From UBA6770 sp965660875 (GTDB lineage: Bacteria > Bacteroidota > Bacteroidia > Flavobacteriales_G > Salibacteraceae), in contig CBFIBQ010000012.1 in the NCBI GenBank assembly GCA_965660875.1, forward strand, positions 1 to 64,000: 64,000 nt of DNA. Reading direction: 5' to 3'. A program made the translations under genes and the position numbers. The notes under the pieces were generated by a model, which did not search any database, was not told where the DNA came from, and saw only the letters and a program-made list of their open reading frames with translations. This document shows positions 59,892-64,000 of the stretch, piece by piece (within the stretch, counting starts at the first letter, position 1; each line of letters starts with the position of its first letter).

Positions 59892-62021
59892 TTGCAAGTC
59901 GGTAGTTTCAACTTAGGAAAGTTTTTTCTGTACACTGCGTTAGTGAGTTTTTCGCTTGGTTTTGTAATGTCTGTTTTTATATGGAACGGTTACTTGCTTG
60001 AAGTGCCCGATTCGGATCGAATTAAACGCTACAAACTTCCTTACGCGACTCAAATTTTCAGCAACGACAGCGTGTTATTAGGAAAGATTTACAAGGAAAA
60101 TAGAGTCTTTACACCCATCGAAGAAATGCCGGATAGTTTGTTAAACTGTCTGATTGCAACTGAAGATATTCGTTTTTATTCGCACCACGGGGTAGATGTG
60201 ATTGGTGCTGCCCGAGTACTTTATAAATCCATTCTTTTATCACAAAAAGCGGGTGGAGGAAGCACCATCACCCAGCAGTTGGTTAAGAATAGATATCCTC
60301 GAAAAAGTTTTGGGGACCTTCCGCTGGTTTTCCACAAACTACGGGAATGGTTTACTGCGGTTAAGTTTGAAAATTTGTATTCGAAAGCTGCAATTCTAGA
60401 ACACTATTTGAATACGGTTCCCTTTGGGAACAATTGTTTTGGAATTCATACTGCCTCAGCGTATTATTTTCAAAAGAAGCCCAGCGAATTAGAGGTAGGT
60501 GAAATGGCTACGCTGGTTGGCATGCTAAAAGGAACAACATTATACGACCCAATAAGAAACCCCGATCGATGTTTGGAGCGCCGAAACCTTGTACTGAGCA
60601 ATATGCAGAGAAATGGTTTTTTATCCGAAAATCAATTAAATGAACACTTGAAATTTGGCCTGCGACTGAACCAATCTGCTGAAGGAAAATCAACAATAGC
60701 ACCATTTTTTAGACAGCACATTAAAACTAAGTTGGAGGAGCTTATTCGCTCTAATAGCAAATACGGTGTACTGAAATACAATCCTTATATAGATGGGTTA
60801 AAGGTATACACGACCATAGATTCAAGAGTTCAAATGTACGCAGAGAATGCCCTAGAGGAAGAAATGAATCGATTACAGGCGCTATTTGATCAAGAGTGGA
60901 ATGAAGCGCGTTGGAAAAAGGAGCAACAAAAGTTGATAAGACTGCTAAGGCAAAAGAAATACCCCGGTTACCTCAAGGTAATTGAATATTTAGAGAAGGA
61001 TAAGCCTTTACCTGATGAAATCAAGGTGTTGTTAAGTTCTATGACGGCAGATTTGAGAAGGCTGCATGCAGGTTTTACGTGCATTAAAAATTCGGGAGAA
61101 GTACTAGCATGGGTCGGTGGCAGAAATTTTAATTCCGTTCAATACGATCATGTAAAAAGTAGACGACAAGTAGGCTCGGTATTTAAACCCATTGTTTATG
61201 TTACCGCTGTGGATCAAGGGGTTAATCTATGCAATTACTTTAAAAATAACAAACAGTCCTACCAGAGCTTTGACGACTGGCAACCCAAGAATGCAACAGA
61301 AAATTACGTTGGAGAATACACCATGAAAGGTGCGTTAACCTATTCTCTAAATGTAATTTCTGTTCAGGTGCTGTTTCGAGCAGGTTTATCCGATGTGTTG
61401 AATTTGGCCAGGCAAATGGGCATTAGAACTGACATACCTAATGTGCCCAGTATTTCGCTCGGAACTCCTGATATTAGCTTGTTTGAGATGGTAAATGCCT
61501 ACACTTGTTTTCCCAATGGCGGTAAGCGCGTGTCAACTAGATTTTTAAATAAAATTTACGCTGCTTCGGGAGATGTTATTTATCAAAACCGGCCCGAAGC
61601 TGTGAAAGTACTCTTCTCAAAAAACGTTGCGGATGTAATGAATAACATGTTGGAATCTGTAGTGAATTCGGGTACTGCTAGAAGTTTGAGAACGGAATAC
61701 AATATTTCAGGGCCACTTGCTGGAAAAACCGGTACTTCACAAAATCAAGCAGATGGTTGGTTTATTGGTTATACCCCTCAGTTTACCGCTGGAGCGTGGG
61801 TAGGGGCAGATAGCCCAGAGGTACATTTCGAGTCCATCAGCACAGGGGCGGGTGCCAAAACCGCATTGCCGATATGGGCAAGTTTTGTTTCTAAATTAAG
61901 AAAGGATGGAAATTTTGATCACTTGTTCGAAGGGGCGTTTACGCTTCCAAATGCACGATCAATGAGTTGTTTGAATTTACCGCTTTACCGACCGTCACCA
62001 AAAGAGCTGAAAGAAGATTAG
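59892..62021 (+). CDS. Class A penicillin-binding protein (glycosyltransferase/transpeptidase), TTG start
   Basis: A 709-residue bifunctional peptidoglycan synthase. A TTG at 59892 is the start: an in-frame TGA lies three codons upstream and no ATG occurs before the membrane anchor (FLYTALVSFSLGFVMSVFIW). The GT51 domain holds ATEDIRFYSHHGVDVIGAAR and the second motif GGGSTITQQLVKNRYPRKS. The transpeptidase domain has the active-site SVFK (Ser429, Lys432), the SLN motif in TYSLNVISVQ, and KTGTS at 612. Both activities appear intact. It polymerises and cross-links glycan strands at the outer face of the inner membrane. Confidence 0.95.
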   Translation: MQVGSFNLGKFFLYTALVSFSLGFVMSVFIWNGYLLEVPDSDRIKRYKLPYATQIFSNDSVLLGKIYKENRVFTPIEEMPDSLLNCLIATEDIRFYSHHGVDVIGAARVLYKSILLSQKAGGGSTITQQLVKNRYPRKSFGDLPLVFHKLREWFTAVKFENLYSKAAILEHYLNTVPFGNNCFGIHTASAYYFQKKPSELEVGEMATLVGMLKGTTLYDPIRNPDRCLERRNLVLSNMQRNGFLSENQLNEHLKFGLRLNQSAEGKSTIAPFFRQHIKTKLEELIRSNSKYGVLKYNPYIDGLKVYTTIDSRVQMYAENALEEEMNRLQALFDQEWNEARWKKEQQKLIRLLRQKKYPGYLKVIEYLEKDKPLPDEIKVLLSSMTADLRRLHAGFTCIKNSGEVLAWVGGRNFNSVQYDHVKSRRQVGSVFKPIVYVTAVDQGVNLCNYFKNNKQSYQSFDDWQPKNATENYVGEYTMKGALTYSLNVISVQVLFRAGLSDVLNLARQMGIRTDIPNVPSISLGTPDISLFEMVNAYTCFPNGGKRVSTRFLNKIYAASGDVIYQNRPEAVKVLFSKNVADVMNNMLESVVNSGTARSLRTEYNISGPLAGKTGTSQNQADGWFIGYTPQFTAGAWVGADSPEVHFESISTGAGAKTALPIWASFVSKLRKDGNFDHLFEGAFTLPNARSMSCLNLPLYRPSPKELKED

Positions 62022-62043
62022 TTGTTTTGAAATAGATTTTCAA

Positions 62044-63306
62044 TTAAAACTCTACTTCTAAAGTCATTTCCTCTCCGTCTCGCAGGAAGCTAACTGAAGC
62101 TTTATCACCAGGTTTAAATTGTCCCAAACCTTTCATATAGGTTTGCATATCGGCAATATCAACACTTCCCATTTTTATTACCACATCACCAGCTTTCATT
62201 CCTGCTTTTTCTGCAGGGCGATCGGGGATGGTACCGTCAATGCGCATTCCGTTTCCTTGAAACATGTAATCGGGCATAACCCCCAAGGTTACTTTGAATT
62301 TTGGCGCTTTGGTGCTTTTATCGCTCTTGGTTTTTTTGTAATCGAGTTTTCCTGCTTGGTCTAGTGCTGCAATCAAATTAAAAATGAAATTTCCGACTTG
62401 TCCAATTCCTGTGAGATTTACTTTTTCAAAGTCATCTGAAGGCTTGTGGTAGTCGCTGTGCTGACCGGTAAAAAATTGAAGTACCGGAATTTCTTTTAGG
62501 TAAAAACTTGTGTGGTCTGAAGGGCCAATACCACTCTGTCCAAGTACTAGATTAAACAATTGATCGCTGCTTTTTAATTCAGATTTACTACCGCGATTAA
62601 TTTTTTCAATTGCATTTTTCCAACTGGAACTTGTACCAACACCATTAATAGCCAGCTTACTGCTATCTAATCTACCAATCATATCCATATTTATCATGTA
62701 ATTGATAGATTTAAGCGATACCGTTGGATTGTCTACAAAAGATTTACTGCCCCAAAGGCCCTTTTCTTCTCCGCTAAATGCCATAAACAAGTAATTGTTA
62801 TTGTTATAGTTGGCGTCTTTTAAATGCTTTGCTAATAGTAATAAACCAGCGATTCCCGAAGCATTATCATCTGCCCCGTTATGAATGGCTTTTTCTCCAG
62901 CGTGCAAGGACCCTTCACCGCCCATTCCCAGATGGTCGTAATGAGCACCAATTACTATTGTGTATTTGGCGCCGTTGTCTATAAATCCAAGTACATTTTT
63001 TCCAGTAATCGGTCCGCTAGTAGGGGTTGTTTTGCCATGACCATGCACTTTGGGTGTAAATGTAAACTCTTGAAAATAGCCCCCAACACCGTATGGCTTT
63101 AGGTCCATTTTTGACATTCTTTTCGCTATGTAATCGGCTGCTTTCTGTTCTCCTTCGGTTCCAGTTTCTCTTCCTTCCATTTTATCACTCGACAGGCTTT
63201 TTACATCCTTGGTAATTTTTTTTAGGTCTTTTTTATTTACATCGCTTTGTGCCAAAGCCGTTAGAGCAAGAGCTATAAACAGGAAAATACTAACTAAGAA
63301 TTTCAT
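62044..63306 (-). CDS. Exported M28-family zinc aminopeptidase with a C-terminal PDZ domain
   Basis: A 420-residue protein with a signal peptide (FLVSIFLFIALALTALAQ). The two-zinc ligands of M28 are all present: IGAHYDHLG (His), GADDNASGIAGLLLLA (Asp), FSGEEKGLWGS (catalytic and metal Glu), NMDMIGRLD (Asp) and YHKPSDDFEKVN (His). A PDZ-like domain follows (DYMFQGNGMRIDGTIPDRPA, GMKAGDVVIKMGSVDIADMQ), which may tether substrates. It is probably a periplasmic or outer-membrane peptidase that trims peptides. A second Met two codons upstream is possible. Confidence 0.92.
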   Translation of the reverse strand: MKFLVSIFLFIALALTALAQSDVNKKDLKKITKDVKSLSSDKMEGRETGTEGEQKAADYIAKRMSKMDLKPYGVGGYFQEFTFTPKVHGHGKTTPTSGPITGKNVLGFIDNGAKYTIVIGAHYDHLGMGGEGSLHAGEKAIHNGADDNASGIAGLLLLAKHLKDANYNNNNYLFMAFSGEEKGLWGSKSFVDNPTVSLKSINYMINMDMIGRLDSSKLAINGVGTSSSWKNAIEKINRGSKSELKSSDQLFNLVLGQSGIGPSDHTSFYLKEIPVLQFFTGQHSDYHKPSDDFEKVNLTGIGQVGNFIFNLIAALDQAGKLDYKKTKSDKSTKAPKFKVTLGVMPDYMFQGNGMRIDGTIPDRPAEKAGMKAGDVVIKMGSVDIADMQTYMKGLGQFKPGDKASVSFLRDGEEMTLEVEF

Positions 63307-63323
63307 ATACATAATTTGAAACG

Positions 63324-63331
63324 CAAAAGTA
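63324..63331 (-). promoter_or_regulatory. Promoter -7 element (TACTTTTG) of the M28 peptidase gene
   Basis: A perfect TAnnTTTG on the minus strand, 17 bases from the ATG at 63306. It is identical with the elements of ribBA and pyrD. Confidence 0.5.
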
Positions 63332-63507
63332 TTCCTTTAGATAGTTGCTGTTCATCCAGGGGTGCTTTTACAAATGATTTTTAGAACAATTAAGTAATTA
63401 GAGAATTGCAGGTTATCGATGACTCTTGAAAAATATTTACACCTTGCACAAAACCTACTTTTTGCCTTAGTTGAATTACTAATATTGCAACCTCCAAATT
63501 TTAGGAT

Positions 63508-64000
63508 ATGAAAAAGATAATTGGTTTCGCCATTGCCTCGTTGTTAATGGTTTCTTGTGGTACAGATGAAAAAGTAAAGGAAGAAGAGGATGGGTATTCA
63601 GGCGCAACCCAAACGGACGTAATTTGGTATAAAGGAGAAACGCATTTAAAAAATATACGTCAACTGACTTGGGGAGGAGATAATGCCGAGGCTTATTGGA
63701 GTTTTGATGACGAAATGTTGGTTTTTCAAGCTACAAACCCAGCTTGGGACGTGGAATGTGATCAAATTTATATTACCCGTTGGAAAGATTCCGACTTGAA
63801 AGAAAATAAAGCTCAAATGGCTAGCACGGGTTGGGGCAGAACGACTTGCTCGTACTTTTTGCCCGGCGACTCGACAATTGTGTACGCTTCTACACACGAG
63901 GCAGATTCTGCATGCCCTCCCAAACCAGAAAAACGAGCAGACGGAAAATACGTTTGGCCCATTTATGCAGGTTTCGACATTTACACAGCGGATTTAGGCG
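63508..64000 (+). CDS. Lipoprotein with a PD40/beta-propeller-like domain (partial, runs off the window)
   Basis: ATG at 63508 opens a frame to the end of the window (164 complete codons). The start MKKIIGFAIASLLMVSCGTD is a lipoprotein signal with lipobox MVSC. The mature sequence contains IRQLTWGGDNAEAYWSFDDE, MLVFQATNPAWDVECDQIYI, then TGWGRTTCSYFLPGDSTIVY, a pattern of TolB/PD40-like blades, as in exported propeller proteins. The rest of the protein is outside the window, so no domain partner (e.g. OmpA or peptidase) can be seen. Confidence 0.75.
   Translation, partial: MKKIIGFAIASLLMVSCGTDEKVKEEEDGYSGATQTDVIWYKGETHLKNIRQLTWGGDNAEAYWSFDDEMLVFQATNPAWDVECDQIYITRWKDSDLKENKAQMASTGWGRTTCSYFLPGDSTIVYASTHEADSACPPKPEKRADGKYVWPIYAGFDIYTADLG

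Overview
The window is a chromosome segment from a member of the Bacteroidota, most likely a flavobacterium-like marine or aquatic species. Three lines of evidence support this. Six genes end in type IX secretion (T9SS) sorting domains. At least ten genes are preceded by the Bacteroidota promoter -7 element TAnnTTTG, with almost no Shine-Dalgarno sequences. Several family variants are typical of the phylum, such as a RibBA with a degenerate GTP cyclohydrolase half. Only one RNA gene is seen, a tRNA-Arg(TCT). I found no rRNA, CRISPR array, prophage or insertion sequence.

Layout. 1-4170: end of a TamB-like gene, ribBA, a membrane-tethered nuclease-like protein, a membrane protein and pyrD. 4199-7558: a small accessory block with an XRE regulator carrying a GAAA tetranucleotide tract, two operator-like palindromes, a lipoprotein and a T9SS protein. 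7572-22207: trmH, then a long plus-strand run of tpiA, prmA, a 1504-residue exported protein, plsY, a 2231-residue TPR/beta-propeller/SPOR envelope protein and clpS. 22438-30384: a small exported protein, a DUF2130 protein, a cold-shock protein, a lipoprotein, a glycine-rich T9SS protein, and an overlapping epimerase/IMPase/mtaB operon. 30526-34894: two T9SS proteins. 34878-35758: a mosaic of broken genes, with remnants of a lipoprotein, IMPase and mtaB. 35848-36739: three tandem paralogous CxC lipoproteins. 36788-50722: housekeeping and envelope genes (aroA, a TPR protein, a fatty acid hydroxylase, a J-domain protein, a sugar phosphomutase/mltG/GNAT operon, a nucleoside phosphorylase, a SirB1-like protein, a Na/Ca antiporter and a K+ channel). 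50779-51062: the tRNA-Arg transcription unit. 51275-64000: a 1336-residue repeat-rich T9SS protein, small envelope proteins, a DEAD-box helicase with a long leader, a secreted sugar dehydrogenase, a class A PBP, an M28 peptidase and the start of a lipoprotein.

How the parts fit. The main theme is the cell envelope: peptidoglycan synthesis and editing (class A PBP, MltG, a SPOR protein), phospholipid synthesis (PlsY), lipoproteins, and surface proteins exported by a T9SS whose machinery is not encoded here. The observations most worth following are the tetranucleotide tract in the XRE regulator next to its putative operators; the giant protein that resembles PorE at its N-terminus but ends in three SPOR-like domains; the mosaic pseudogene locus; the family of small CxC lipoproteins; and the repeat-flanked leader that abuts the tRNA gene.
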